Source: [Haemophilus] felis (GTDB taxonomy: Bacteria; Pseudomonadota; Gammaproteobacteria; Enterobacterales; Pasteurellaceae). Taken from it: a stretch of 64,000 nt of DNA. Made by a program: the position numbers and the translations under genes. Below are positions 36,161 through 44,900 of this stretch, one piece after another. The stretch spans positions 10,254 through 74,253 of the forward strand of contig MUYB01000007.1 in NCBI GenBank assembly GCA_002015125.1, written 5' to 3'. How positions within the stretch are numbered: position 1 is the first letter of the stretch; each line of letters begins with the position of its first letter. The notes under the pieces were generated by a model. It made no database searches. It was not told the origin of the DNA and worked only from the letters and a program-made list of their open reading frames with translations.

Positions 36161-37207
36161 TTATGCCAAACTACAATCCCATTTAGACAGTAAAATACCA
36201 GCGGCAACCGCAACATTTAGATTGGCATTCAATGGATTCATATGGGACAAACACACTTGTTCATCCCCTTGTTGTGCCAAAGTAGCTTCTGATTTTTCAT
36301 TCAGTACGAACACCACTTTTTCAGAGAGAGCTAATTTCGCCAATGATTTCCCTTGTGTGCTGCGGGTTAAATGAATAATTTGGTATCCTGCTTCGCGTAA
36401 CTGTTGCAGCGCTTTTTCTGCAAACTCTGTTTCTAATACGCGAACATATTCCATTCCACCTTCCGCAACTCGCATTGCAGCAGAAGAATTTAGACTATCA
36501 ACAAAAGAATGTTCGACAACAATGCCTTTTACCGCAAAAGCGGCGCTAGTGCGAATAATGCCGCCTAAATTATGTGCATTTTGCACAGCATCAATGAAAA
36601 CCAAGCAATCACGCTTACGCGGAATATCCAAATATCCAGATAATGTCAAAGGGCGCATTTTTTTCACTAACATACAAATGCCACCATGATGTTCTGTTCC
36701 GCTCACAAGGGTTAATTCGGCATTATCCACTACATGATAAACTTTCTTATGTTCCGCTAAATATTTGAATAATTCTCCACTTTTTTTCGCCATTTCCACT
36801 GTTGCCCAAATGCGCACGATACTTTCTGGGCGTTGTACAAATAGCGCTTGACAGGTATTTTCTCCATACACTTTCATTTCTTCGGCACGATTTTTCTTAA
36901 TTTTCTCAGGCGCTCGAGGCGAAAGTGGTCCAGTTTTTTTCTCACGAGGTTTATCAGCGACGCTAGTGCCTTTTACCAACACTTTCACTTTTCCTTCAAT
37001 GCCATTCGCATTTTTCATCGTAGTTTCCGCAATGGTTTTTTCCAGTGTAGCGGAGCGCGATGAAAAACAAGGGTTGGGATTTTGCGCAAATTTCGAATTA
37101 TCAGATTTTTTAGAAAATTTATTGGGTTTACTTGCAAAACCTTCAGAGCTGCGTTCATTAAATTTTTTATTAGATTGTTGGAAGGTTGGAGTTTTATTTT
37201 TATTCAT
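36161..37207 (-). CDS. yfiF: YfiF-type SpoU/TrmH family RNA methyltransferase
   Basis: 348 residues from the ATG at 37207; a start at 37258 is possible and neither has a clear ribosome binding site. A Lys/Ser-rich, probably disordered N-terminus (about 1-110) is followed by the SpoU substrate-binding part (VYGENTCQALFVQRPESIVR) and the knotted SAM-binding domain (DAVQNAHNLGGIIRTSAAF, LNANLNVAVAAGILLSKW). The order beside pssA matches H. influenzae. Its RNA target is unknown. Confidence 0.85.
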   Translation of the reverse strand: MNKNKTPTFQQSNKKFNERSSEGFASKPNKFSKKSDNSKFAQNPNPCFSSRSATLEKTIAETTMKNANGIEGKVKVLVKGTSVADKPREKKTGPLSPRAPEKIKKNRAEEMKVYGENTCQALFVQRPESIVRIWATVEMAKKSGELFKYLAEHKKVYHVVDNAELTLVSGTEHHGGICMLVKKMRPLTLSGYLDIPRKRDCLVFIDAVQNAHNLGGIIRTSAAFAVKGIVVEHSFVDSLNSSAAMRVAEGGMEYVRVLETEFAEKALQQLREAGYQIIHLTRSTQGKSLAKLALSEKVVFVLNEKSEATLAQQGDEQVCLSHMNPLNANLNVAVAAGILLSKWDCSLA

Positions 37208-37369
37208 TTTGATGTGCCAAGTTGATTGATTGTAGAAAAAATGGAGATTTTTCCGCATTTTTTGTCAGAAAACTGCTCGCATTATATCGAAAAAACCGCT
37301 TTTTTCTACCAAGTTAGGTCCCAAATATTGTAAACTACCCCACCATTCAAAATGAAAGAGAATGATTTT

Positions 37370-38746
37370 ATGTTGTTAAACAAAACCAAACGAGCAAAAC
37401 AAAATATTAATCGTTTATTCTGTTTACCATTACAAGCAGAACAAGTAGAGTTTTTATACAGTTCTGCAGAATTTAAAGCTCAAATAATTCAATTAATTCG
37501 ACAAGCAAAATCTCGAATTTACATTACTGCGCTTTATTGGCAGCAAGATGAAGCTGGTCAAGAAATCCTATCAGAAATCTATCGTGCAAAAGAGAACAAT
37601 CCTAATTTGGATGTCAAAATTCTTGTGGATTGGCATCGTGCACAACGTAATTTATTAGGTGCAGAAAAATCTGCGACCAATGCGGATTGGTATGTAGAAC
37701 AACGCGCGACATTCCAACTTTCGAGTGATCCTCATTTATTTTTTGGTGTGCCGATCAACACCAGAGAGGTGTTTGGTGTGTTACACATTAAAGGGTTCGT
37801 GTTTGATGACACCGTGCTTTATAGCGGCGCTAGCATCAATAATGTGTATTTACATCAAGATAAAAAGTATCGCTACGACCGTTACCAAAAAATTCAGCAC
37901 CCAAAACTTGCAGATAGCTTCGTTAATTTTATTCAACAATACTTATTAGATCCTCAAGCGGTATATGCTTTGGATAATGTTGAAAAACCAAGTACGAAAG
38001 AAATTCGCCCTGCAATTCGTGAATTCCGTAAAACCTTGGCTTATGAAGCAAAATATGTTCAAACAGGTGCAGAACTATTAGAGGAAAGAGCAAATCAATT
38101 AAGTGTTTCTCTGTTGTTTGGCTTGAGTAAATATAACAATCAGTTAAATCAAACCATTGAGGATCTTTTCCAAATTGTGGAAAACCAATTGGTGATTTGC
38201 ACACCTTATTTCAATTTTCCTCGTCCGTTACAACAAAAGTTGAGAGCCTTACTTAAAAAAGGAAAACGAGTGGAAATTATCGTCGGCGATAAAACAGCGA
38301 ATGATTTCTATATTCCACCTTCAGAGCCATTTAAGTTACCGGGGGCACTACCTTATTTATATGAAAATAATCTGCGCCAATTTAGTAAAAAATTTGAGGC
38401 AGAAATAGAACAGGGCTTATTAACTATTCGCACTTGGAAAGACGAGGATAATTCTTATCATTTAAAAGGTGTGTGGGTTGATGATAAATATATTTTATTA
38501 ACAGGTAATAACCTTAATCCTCGCGCTTGGCGTTTAGATGCAGAAAATGGTTTATTAATTCATGATCCAAAACAAGAGTTGCGCGCACAAGTGGAACAAG
38601 AGCTCTACCATATTCGACAAAATACAAAGGTTCTGAAACATTACTCAGAATTAGAAGAGAGAACAGATTATCCGCTTCCTGTGCAAAAAATTTTGAAAAA
38701 ATTTGCCAGAATAAAAGCAGATAAATTAGTTAAGATGATTTTGTAG
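37370..38746 (+). CDS. pssA: CDP-diacylglycerol--serine O-phosphatidyltransferase
   Basis: 458 residues from the ATG at 37370, with AAAGAGA upstream; the listed longer frame adds six residues. PssA of the phospholipase D superfamily: two HKD motifs, HIKGFVFDDTVLYSGASINN and HLKGVWVDDKYILLTGNNLN. It makes phosphatidylserine from CDP-diacylglycerol and serine. Divergent from yfiF. Confidence 0.95.
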   Translation: MLLNKTKRAKQNINRLFCLPLQAEQVEFLYSSAEFKAQIIQLIRQAKSRIYITALYWQQDEAGQEILSEIYRAKENNPNLDVKILVDWHRAQRNLLGAEKSATNADWYVEQRATFQLSSDPHLFFGVPINTREVFGVLHIKGFVFDDTVLYSGASINNVYLHQDKKYRYDRYQKIQHPKLADSFVNFIQQYLLDPQAVYALDNVEKPSTKEIRPAIREFRKTLAYEAKYVQTGAELLEERANQLSVSLLFGLSKYNNQLNQTIEDLFQIVENQLVICTPYFNFPRPLQQKLRALLKKGKRVEIIVGDKTANDFYIPPSEPFKLPGALPYLYENNLRQFSKKFEAEIEQGLLTIRTWKDEDNSYHLKGVWVDDKYILLTGNNLNPRAWRLDAENGLLIHDPKQELRAQVEQELYHIRQNTKVLKHYSELEERTDYPLPVQKILKKFARIKADKLVKMIL

Positions 38747-38760
38747 AACAATCAATGGGT

Positions 38761-38792
38761 AAAAAAACTGCTCTCTTTTAGAGCAGTTTTTT
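38761..38792. terminator. Bidirectional terminator between pssA and cysZ
   Basis: AAAAAACTGCTCT / AGAGCAGTTTTTTT stem with a four-base loop; it serves both convergent genes. Confidence 0.9.
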
Positions 38793-38798
38793 TATGCC

Positions 38799-39536
38799 TT
38801 ATTGTTTAAATTGTTCTACCCACATTACCGTCGCACCACATACAGCCACTGGAATAATCACAAAGTTAAGAAGAGGAATGAATGTACAGCAAGTTACCAA
38901 TATGCCAAAAGTACAACTGAGTAATTTTTTTTCCGCAAGTTGTTGCTTCATTTGCGCAAAGGTAATTTTATGATTATCAAATGGATAATCGCAGTATTGA
39001 ATAGCCATTAGCCAAGCGCTAAATACAAAGGAAAGAATAGGAATGGCACTTTGTCCTAAAAGTGGAATAAAGCTAAATAAAAATAAAATAAATAAACGCG
39101 GTAAACTGTATTTTAATTTCTGCCATTCTCGCAGGATAATGCGCGGAATATCACGAATGAAATCCATAGCAGATTGAGAATGTGCTATTTCGCCCGTCAG
39201 CATTTCCTCAACTTTCTCCGCTAATAGGGCATTAAAAGGTGCGGCGATAAATCCAGCTAAAGTAACAAAAATAAAATAGAAAAAAATTAAAATCAGCAGA
39301 ATCGATAACGCCATGAGCAAGCCGCCTAACCAGCTCAACCAGTCAGGAATATAAGACATCATTTTATCGATAAGATAGGAAGTTTGTGTATATAACAGAA
39401 AGAAAGTGGCGCTTAATAATAAGATATTAATTAAAATTGGCATCACCACAAATCGTCTTAATCCTTTTTGCGAAATCAAATACCAGCCTTGAATAAAATA
39501 TTGTAATCCAAGGGAAACGGAAGATTGCGAGAACAT
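38799..39536 (-). CDS. cysZ: Sulfate transporter CysZ
   Basis: 245 residues from the ATG at 39536 (AAGGAT upstream); the longer frame reaching 39710 overlaps the zipA start and is rejected. Four or more hydrophobic segments, with the family patterns GLQYFIQGWYLISQKGLRRFV and FIAAPFNALLAEKVEE. It imports sulfate for cysteine synthesis. It is divergent from zipA, the same neighbour as in H. influenzae and E. coli. Confidence 0.93.
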   Translation of the reverse strand: MFSQSSVSLGLQYFIQGWYLISQKGLRRFVVMPILINILLLSATFFLLYTQTSYLIDKMMSYIPDWLSWLGGLLMALSILLILIFFYFIFVTLAGFIAAPFNALLAEKVEEMLTGEIAHSQSAMDFIRDIPRIILREWQKLKYSLPRLFILFLFSFIPLLGQSAIPILSFVFSAWLMAIQYCDYPFDNHKITFAQMKQQLAEKKLLSCTFGILVTCCTFIPLLNFVIIPVAVCGATVMWVEQFKQ

Positions 39537-39694
39537 ATTTATCCTTAATTGTAAAAAGAACACAGCATACAAACGAGGGGTAAAAAAATCAATTTTTAAC
39601 GATCCTGAAAGAGCAAAATATGTTAAGCTAGCCAACGTTTTACTGTGTATAAAAATGAGTGAAAATCTTTTTATAGCGATTGGAGGAATAAGCA

Positions 39695-40621
39695 GTGGAG
39701 TTAAACACAATTCTTATCATTTTAGGTGTTGCAACATTAATTATTTTGGTTGCTCATGGCATTTGGTCTAGCCGTAGAGAACAATCTCGTTATTTCAAAA
39801 GCGCGGAAACCTTTACTAATGATTCACGTTTACAAAATAGAAAGACCTCAGAACCCTCTCCTACTTTTGAAAATCCTCCTTCATCTGAAAGCAATCAACC
39901 TGTGGTTGATCACAGACAGCAAACATTACATTTTGATGAACCGCAAGAAAGCCATTCCGATAACTATGTTAATCAAACAGATCACATTAAAATCCATTTA
40001 CCAGAAAGTGATATGGCAGCAACAAATCTAGCGCCAGAAGAAAATGCATCAACACAAACAATAGGCGAATTAGAGAAGTTTAGTGATGAAGAATACGGTG
40101 TAGATACTCACTCAACCAAATTGCGTGAACAATTGGCTGAATTAGGCAGAAATGAATATCAAGCTGAGCAACAAACAACAATGAGTAGTTCTACCGCCTC
40201 TGAGGTTATGGAAAGTTGCAACAATAAACCAACCTTCCTCACCTTATATATCGTTGCGCCTGAAGGATTAGCCTTCCAAGGCACGCAAATAGCTAAGATC
40301 TTAGATGAATTAGGTTTTTTATTTGGAGAAAATAATATTTATCACCGCCATTCCGATCTAAGCATAAATAGCCCTGTTTTATTTAGTCTTGCTAACATAG
40401 AACAACCAGGCACTTTTCATTACAATATGCAAGATTTTTCTACCATTGGATTGGCGTTGTTTATTCAATTCCCTTCAGAAGGTAACGATTTGATGAATTT
40501 ACGCATGATGATCAGAGCCGCTAAGAGCATTGCTGAAGCGCTCGATGGTTTTATTCTCAGCGCAGAACAAAAACTCTTCGATGAACAAGAAGAAGCGCGT
40601 TATTTAGATTCTATTCGATAA
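39695..40621 (+). CDS. zipA: Cell division protein ZipA
   Basis: 308 residues from a GTG at 39695 with GGAGG eight bases upstream. N-terminal membrane anchor (TILIILGVATLIILVAHGIW), a long Gln/Ser/Glu-rich linker (about 30-165), and the C-terminal FtsZ-binding domain (TLYIVAPEGLAFQGTQIAKI, FLFGENNIYHRH, LFIQFPSEGNDLMNLRMM). It tethers FtsZ to the membrane. In related genomes ligA follows zipA; here the next gene is napG. Confidence 0.93.
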   Translation: MELNTILIILGVATLIILVAHGIWSSRREQSRYFKSAETFTNDSRLQNRKTSEPSPTFENPPSSESNQPVVDHRQQTLHFDEPQESHSDNYVNQTDHIKIHLPESDMAATNLAPEENASTQTIGELEKFSDEEYGVDTHSTKLREQLAELGRNEYQAEQQTTMSSSTASEVMESCNNKPTFLTLYIVAPEGLAFQGTQIAKILDELGFLFGENNIYHRHSDLSINSPVLFSLANIEQPGTFHYNMQDFSTIGLALFIQFPSEGNDLMNLRMMIRAAKSIAEALDGFILSAEQKLFDEQEEARYLDSIR

Positions 40622-40630
40622 CCAAATAGG

Positions 40631-40703
40631 TTGAGAGATTCCCTTTAATCTCAAGATTCTATTTAGAAAGACTGAAATTGGCGATATCCTTTCAGTCTTT
40701 TTT
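40631..40703 (+). terminator. Terminator(s) after zipA
   Basis: A first small hairpin (TTGAGA ... TCTCAA, 40631-40653) is followed by a strong one (AAAGACTGAAA / TTTCAGTCTTT, 40667-40700) ending in T's. They isolate zipA from the nap genes. Confidence 0.8.
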
Positions 40704-40803
40704 ATTTCTTTTACATATCACTAATTTCCCTATTCACTTTCTGGTTCCAACGCTTTTTCAAGGGCCCTAGATTTCTCACTGCCGATAAAAAAGCCATTAT
40801 TTT

Positions 40804-40856
40804 TTGATTCCAATCAAAAAATATTAGAGTAGTTTCGCAAATACCTACTAGGGGTA
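40804..40856 (+). promoter_or_regulatory. FNR box and NarP-like site upstream of napG
   Basis: TTGATTCCAATCAA (40804-40817) matches the FNR consensus TTGAT-N4-ATCAA exactly. TACCTACTAGGGGTA (40842-40856) is a NarL/NarP-type inverted heptamer pair, but with one base fewer between heptamers than the usual 7-2-7. The centres are 38.5 bp apart. The remaining 40704-40928 sequence shows no gene. Confidence 0.65.
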
Positions 40857-40928
40857 ATTAAGCTCAACAGAAAAAACTTGATAATGAGCCACTAAATTGC
40901 GCAACTCCTATCAAACTAAGGGCTATCC

Positions 40929-41672
40929 TTGAAAAATAATCCTGAACGTCGTCGTTTTTTAAAAGAGGTTACTCGTACCGCTGGCGGTCTAGCAGGGGTA
41001 GGATTGCTGCTCGGCTTACAACAGCAACAAAGCCTCGCCCGAGAAGGAATTCCGTTACGACCGCCTTTCGCCTTAACGGATGCAAAAGCGTTTTCAGCAG
41101 CTTGTATTCGTTGTGGTCAATGTGTGCAAGCTTGTCCATACGATATGTTGCATTTAGCCTCTTTGCTTTCTCCATTAGAAGCAGGCACACCTTATTTTGT
41201 TGCTCGAGATAAGCCTTGCGAAATGTGCGAAGACATTCCTTGTGCTAAAGCTTGCCCAACTGGTGCTTTGAATAATCAAGCCACGGACATTAATCAAGCA
41301 AAAATGGGATTAGCCGTATTATTGGATCACGAAACCTGTCTCAACTGGCAGGGATTGCGTTGCGATGTATGTTATCGCGTCTGTCCATTAATTGACAAAG
41401 CAATCACCTTGGAAATGCAACGTAATGAGCGCTCTGGTAAACACGCGAAATTTATTCCAACAGTGCACTCTGATGCCTGTACCGGGTGCGGGAAATGCGA
41501 AGAAGCCTGTGTATTAGAAGAGGCGGCGATAAAAGTATTGCCTATGGATATGGCTAAAGGAATGTTAGGCAAGCATTACCGTTTAGGTTGGGAAGAAAAA
41601 CAAAAAGTAGGACATTCATTAGCACCAGAGGATTTAATTTCTTTACCTGTGCGGCAACCGGAGGGATTCTAA
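40929..41672 (+). CDS. napG: Quinol dehydrogenase-associated ferredoxin NapG
   Basis: 247 residues from a TTG at 40929, with AAGGG seven bases upstream. A twin-arginine signal ([18 protein letters not shown]) is followed by four 4Fe-4S cysteine motifs ([46 protein letters not shown]). With NapH it passes electrons from quinol to the Nap system. Unusually it is the first nap gene: napF, napD and the catalytic napA are not upstream. Confidence 0.94.
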   Translation: MKNNPERRRFLKEVTRTAGGLAGVGLLLGLQQQQSLAREGIPLRPPFALTDAKAFSAACIRCGQCVQACPYDMLHLASLLSPLEAGTPYFVARDKPCEMCEDIPCAKACPTGALNNQATDINQAKMGLAVLLDHETCLNWQGLRCDVCYRVCPLIDKAITLEMQRNERSGKHAKFIPTVHSDACTGCGKCEEACVLEEAAIKVLPMDMAKGMLGKHYRLGWEEKQKVGHSLAPEDLISLPVRQPEGF

Positions 41673-42536
41673 ATGGCAAATCCAATTCCAGAGGCAGGAA
41701 AAGAAGCGCGCCAAAAATTAGGTTGGTGGTATGCAAATCGCTTTTTGATATTACGTCGTTTGACTCAATTGAGCATTTTGTTGATGTTTTTATCAGGTCC
41801 ATACCTCAATATTTGGATCTTGAGAGGAAACTATAGCAGTAGCCTATTCCTCGATATAATTCCTATGAGTGATCCTTTAATCATCGCAGAAAGCCTTGCT
41901 ACAGGATTTCTACCGACGTTAACTGCGTTGGTCGGCGTTGGCATTGTGCTGGCGCTATATAGCTTATTAGCTAGTCGCGCCTTTTGTGCTTGGGTATGTC
42001 CATTAAATATCATCACCGATTTAGCCGCATGGCTAAGACGTAAATTGGGTATTCGTCAATCTGCTAAGCTATCACGAAATTTACGTTATGGACTACTTCT
42101 GATGATCTTATTCGGTAGTGCGATAACAGGGAATTTACTATGGGAATGGGTTAACCCTGTAGCGGCGCTAGGCCGTGCATTTATTTACGGTTTAGGAGCT
42201 ACTGTTTGGTTAATCTTAGCCTTGTTTCTTTTTGATCTATTTATTGTTGAACATGGTTGGTGTGGTCATTTATGTCCAATTGGCGCGACTTATGGAGTTG
42301 TGGGAGCAAAAAGTTTAATCAGAGTAAAGGTAGAGCATCGTTCTAAATGCGATAACTGTATGGATTGCTACCATATTTGTCCTGAACCTCAAGTTCTGCG
42401 TGCTCCACTACATGGTAAAAGTGGTGAAAGTCCACTTATCTTGGCAAAAGATTGTATCAGTTGCGGACGATGTATCGATGTTTGCGCTGAAAAAGTTTTT
42501 ATATTCACAAACAGATTTAATCATTCGGGGGAATAA
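41673..42536 (+). CDS. napH: Membrane quinol dehydrogenase component NapH
   Basis: 287 residues starting directly after the napG stop. Four or more membrane helices with CxxxCP loops (FCAWVCPLN, GHLCPIGATYG) and two C-terminal 4Fe-4S motifs (CDNCMDCYHICP, CISCGRCIDVC). It pairs with NapG to oxidise quinol. Confidence 0.95.
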   Translation: MANPIPEAGKEARQKLGWWYANRFLILRRLTQLSILLMFLSGPYLNIWILRGNYSSSLFLDIIPMSDPLIIAESLATGFLPTLTALVGVGIVLALYSLLASRAFCAWVCPLNIITDLAAWLRRKLGIRQSAKLSRNLRYGLLLMILFGSAITGNLLWEWVNPVAALGRAFIYGLGATVWLILALFLFDLFIVEHGWCGHLCPIGATYGVVGAKSLIRVKVEHRSKCDNCMDCYHICPEPQVLRAPLHGKSGESPLILAKDCISCGRCIDVCAEKVFIFTNRFNHSGE

Positions 42537-42541
42537 TAACA

Positions 42542-42979
42542 ATGAAAAAAACTATGGGAATTTTAGCGACGGTGGTAGCAATAGCCACATCACAGTCCAT
42601 TTATGCGACATCAGAAAAAATTGGCAATTCTATACAAGAGTCAGTAGAAAATGTATCGCCAATGTTCCACAATGAACCCAAAGAGCGTGATTTACCAGCA
42701 TTAAATTATGTGAATCAACCACCAATGGTGCCTCATGCGGTAAAAAATTATCAAGTAACTAAAAACGTCAACCAATGTTTAACTTGTCACAGCCCTGAAG
42801 CATCTCGAGTTACCGGCGCTACACGTATTAGCCCAACGCATTTTATGGATCGTGATGGCAATATTGTCGGCAGTACCTCACCTCGTCGCTACTTCTGTTT
42901 ACAATGCCATGTATCCCAGTCCGATGTTGAACCTATAGTACCAAATGAATTTAAACCAATGTCTGGTTTTGGTAAATAA
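42542..42979 (+). CDS. napB: Diheme cytochrome c NapB
   Basis: 145 residues: a signal peptide (ILATVVAIATSQSIYA), then two CxxCH haem sites (CLTCH, CLQCH) in the usual NapB setting (NQPPMVPHAV, ISPTHFMDRDG). It is the electron-transfer subunit that normally docks on NapA. Its haems need the Ccm system encoded at 26.5-33.2 kb. Confidence 0.95.
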   Translation: MKKTMGILATVVAIATSQSIYATSEKIGNSIQESVENVSPMFHNEPKERDLPALNYVNQPPMVPHAVKNYQVTKNVNQCLTCHSPEASRVTGATRISPTHFMDRDGNIVGSTSPRRYFCLQCHVSQSDVEPIVPNEFKPMSGFGK

Positions 42980-42990
42980 GAGAGGGAGCT

Positions 42991-43581
42991 ATGTTGAAAT
43001 TAATTAAAGGATTTTGGCGCTGGTTTCGCACACCGAGTCGTATTGCGATTGGAACTTTAATTTCACTCGCCTTTCTCGCAGGAATTTTGTTTTGGGGGGG
43101 ATTTAACACCGCATTAGAATACACCAACACGGAAGAATTTTGTTCAAGCTGCCATATGAATGATGTTGTTCCAGAGTACCGTCATTCTGTGCACTATATG
43201 AATCGTAGTGGTGTAAAAGCTACTTGCGCGGATTGTCATTTACCCCATGAATTTATCCCTAAATGGACTCGCAAAATTAAAGCTGCTCGTGAAGTCTATG
43301 CTCATGTAATGGGAAAAGTTGATACCAAAGAAAAATTTGAAGCAGCACGCTTAGAAATGGCAGAGCGGGAGTGGGTTCGTATGAAGGCTAACGATTCTCA
43401 AGAATGTCGTAACTGCCATAATTTTGAAGCTATGGACTTTACACAACAAAAAACCGTCGCGGATAAAATGCACAACTTGGCTATTCAAGAAGGTAAAACC
43501 TGTATTGATTGCCACAAAGGCATCGCTCATCAACTCCCTGATATGAGCCATATTCCATCAGGTTTTAAGAAAGAGGAATAA
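42991..43581 (+). CDS. napC: Tetraheme cytochrome c NapC
   Basis: 196 residues: an N-terminal membrane anchor (IAIGTLISLAFLAGILFWGG) and four CxxCH sites (CSSCH, CADCH, CRNCH, CIDCH) of the NapC/NirT family. It transfers electrons from menaquinol to periplasmic reductases. NapC-type proteins can serve more than one acceptor, which matters because napA is missing here. Confidence 0.95.
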   Translation: MLKLIKGFWRWFRTPSRIAIGTLISLAFLAGILFWGGFNTALEYTNTEEFCSSCHMNDVVPEYRHSVHYMNRSGVKATCADCHLPHEFIPKWTRKIKAAREVYAHVMGKVDTKEKFEAARLEMAEREWVRMKANDSQECRNCHNFEAMDFTQQKTVADKMHNLAIQEGKTCIDCHKGIAHQLPDMSHIPSGFKKEE

Positions 43582-43589
43582 ATTCGCAA

Positions 43590-43622
43590 AAAAATGGGTT
43601 AGCATTTTACTAACCCATTTAG
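43590..43622. terminator. Bidirectional terminator between napC and nanM
   Basis: AAATGGGTTAG / CTAACCCATTT stem (43592-43620) with A/T-rich flanks, between convergent genes. Confidence 0.85.
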
Positions 43623-43625
43623 TTA

Positions 43626-44786
43626 TTACTCAACAATAAGCGTTTTACCGTCGAAACTCATTGTTTTAACTTCAGTTAAAGGTTTACCACCATCGGTTTC
43701 ACCGCCAATCATTAATACTTTATCACCGTAAGTCAATGCCACACCTGACGCGATGTTGATTGGGTATTCGCCAACTACTTTCCAAGTGCCTTTTTTCTCA
43801 TCCAATGAATAAACAGCGTTGTGGAAGGTTTTCTTCAAGCCACCTGTACGATGTGCGTCCATAATACCTTTCTCATAGTTGGCTTTCGCACCTGGGAAGT
43901 TTGCACCACCTGTTACAATGTAGCCGCCTTTGGTGTAGCCGCCCATTGCACCTGCGATACCATCTTGTTTTTCATAGCCTTTTGGTGCTGGAAGTTTGCC
44001 AAGTTGTTTCCAAGTGATGCCATCTTTACCGATAGTACCTAATGATGTTTCATCCGTACGTAAACCTGCTTTTAACTCACCGTTTACCACTAAGAATTTA
44101 TCGCCTTTGATCGCAATCGCCGCTCCTGCACGACCGTAGTATGGGAAGTGTCCTTCATTGTGCCAGGTGTTCGTTGCTGGGTTATAACTCAACACGTCTG
44201 CGTTGAATAAGAAATCTTTGTGAGACATATTGAAGTATGCATCGAAAACAGGTTTCTCTGCCGCTTTTTTCTCATCACCTTCTTTTGTGCCTACCGCGGC
44301 TTTCACGTCTTGGAATAAGCCATTCCAGATCTCTTGGTTTACGCCACCAAAGAAGTAAATTTTGCCATCTTTCGCTGCAGCACTTGCACCAACTGAAGCA
44401 GAACGTGGTGAACGAGTTTGGAGTTTTGTCCACATTTGAGTTGCAGGATCATAAACGTGAACATCATTAATGATTTGGTTTGCGGCAACGTCGGTATTTT
44501 GCATACCACCAAAGACATATAATTTACCATCGACTGCTGCAGAAACAGGTTGGTTACGGCTACCGCCTGGGAATGCAGGTAACTCAGTCCATTTTGCATC
44601 TTTCTCTTTTAAGTTTAATGAGAAGAATTTGTCGCCACCTGAACCTAAACCGACATAAACGGTATCGCCGATCAACGCACCTGTCCCACTTTTGATTCCC
44701 ACTGGAAGTTCAGGATAAGAAGCCGCTTGAGCGGTGAATGCTACAGCTGCGAATGTTGTGAATAATGCTACTTTTGTTAATTTCAT
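43626..44786 (-). CDS. nanM: N-acetylneuraminate epimerase (mutarotase) NanM
   Basis: 386 residues: a signal peptide (LTKVALFTTFAAVAFTAQA), then a six-bladed Kelch propeller with repeated blade motifs (KLYVFGGMQNTD, KIYFFGGVNQE, GYIVTGGANFPG, KVLMIGGETDGG). It speeds interconversion of alpha- and beta-sialic acid in the periplasm so that SiaP receives the anomer it binds. Third gene of siaP-siaQM-nanM, the order seen in H. influenzae (HI0146-0148). Confidence 0.93.
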   Translation of the reverse strand: MKLTKVALFTTFAAVAFTAQAASYPELPVGIKSGTGALIGDTVYVGLGSGGDKFFSLNLKEKDAKWTELPAFPGGSRNQPVSAAVDGKLYVFGGMQNTDVAANQIINDVHVYDPATQMWTKLQTRSPRSASVGASAAAKDGKIYFFGGVNQEIWNGLFQDVKAAVGTKEGDEKKAAEKPVFDAYFNMSHKDFLFNADVLSYNPATNTWHNEGHFPYYGRAGAAIAIKGDKFLVVNGELKAGLRTDETSLGTIGKDGITWKQLGKLPAPKGYEKQDGIAGAMGGYTKGGYIVTGGANFPGAKANYEKGIMDAHRTGGLKKTFHNAVYSLDEKKGTWKVVGEYPINIASGVALTYGDKVLMIGGETDGGKPLTEVKTMSFDGKTLIVE

Positions 44787-44858
44787 TTTATTACCTCATT
44801 TAGGTTGAGTAAGAATGAACACCGATTCAGATACAACATAGAATGGCAAGTTTTTATT

Positions 44859-44889
44859 CAAAACCGACCGCTTGCGTGGTCGGTTTTAG
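44859..44889 (-). terminator. Intercistronic hairpin between siaQM and nanM
   Basis: AAACCGACC / GGTCGGTTT stem (44861-44887) with a T-rich tail on the minus strand. It could attenuate transcription into nanM. The loop contains GCAAGCGGT, similar to the uptake core of the Actinobacillus-type lineage. Confidence 0.6.
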
Positions 44890-44900
44890 ATTATCTAATG

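Noticed and set aside
40704-40928. Possible remnants of napF, napD or napA before napG
   Set aside because: I read the frames on both strands and saw no molybdopterin-oxidoreductase or NapD-like residues; only regulatory sites are recognisable.
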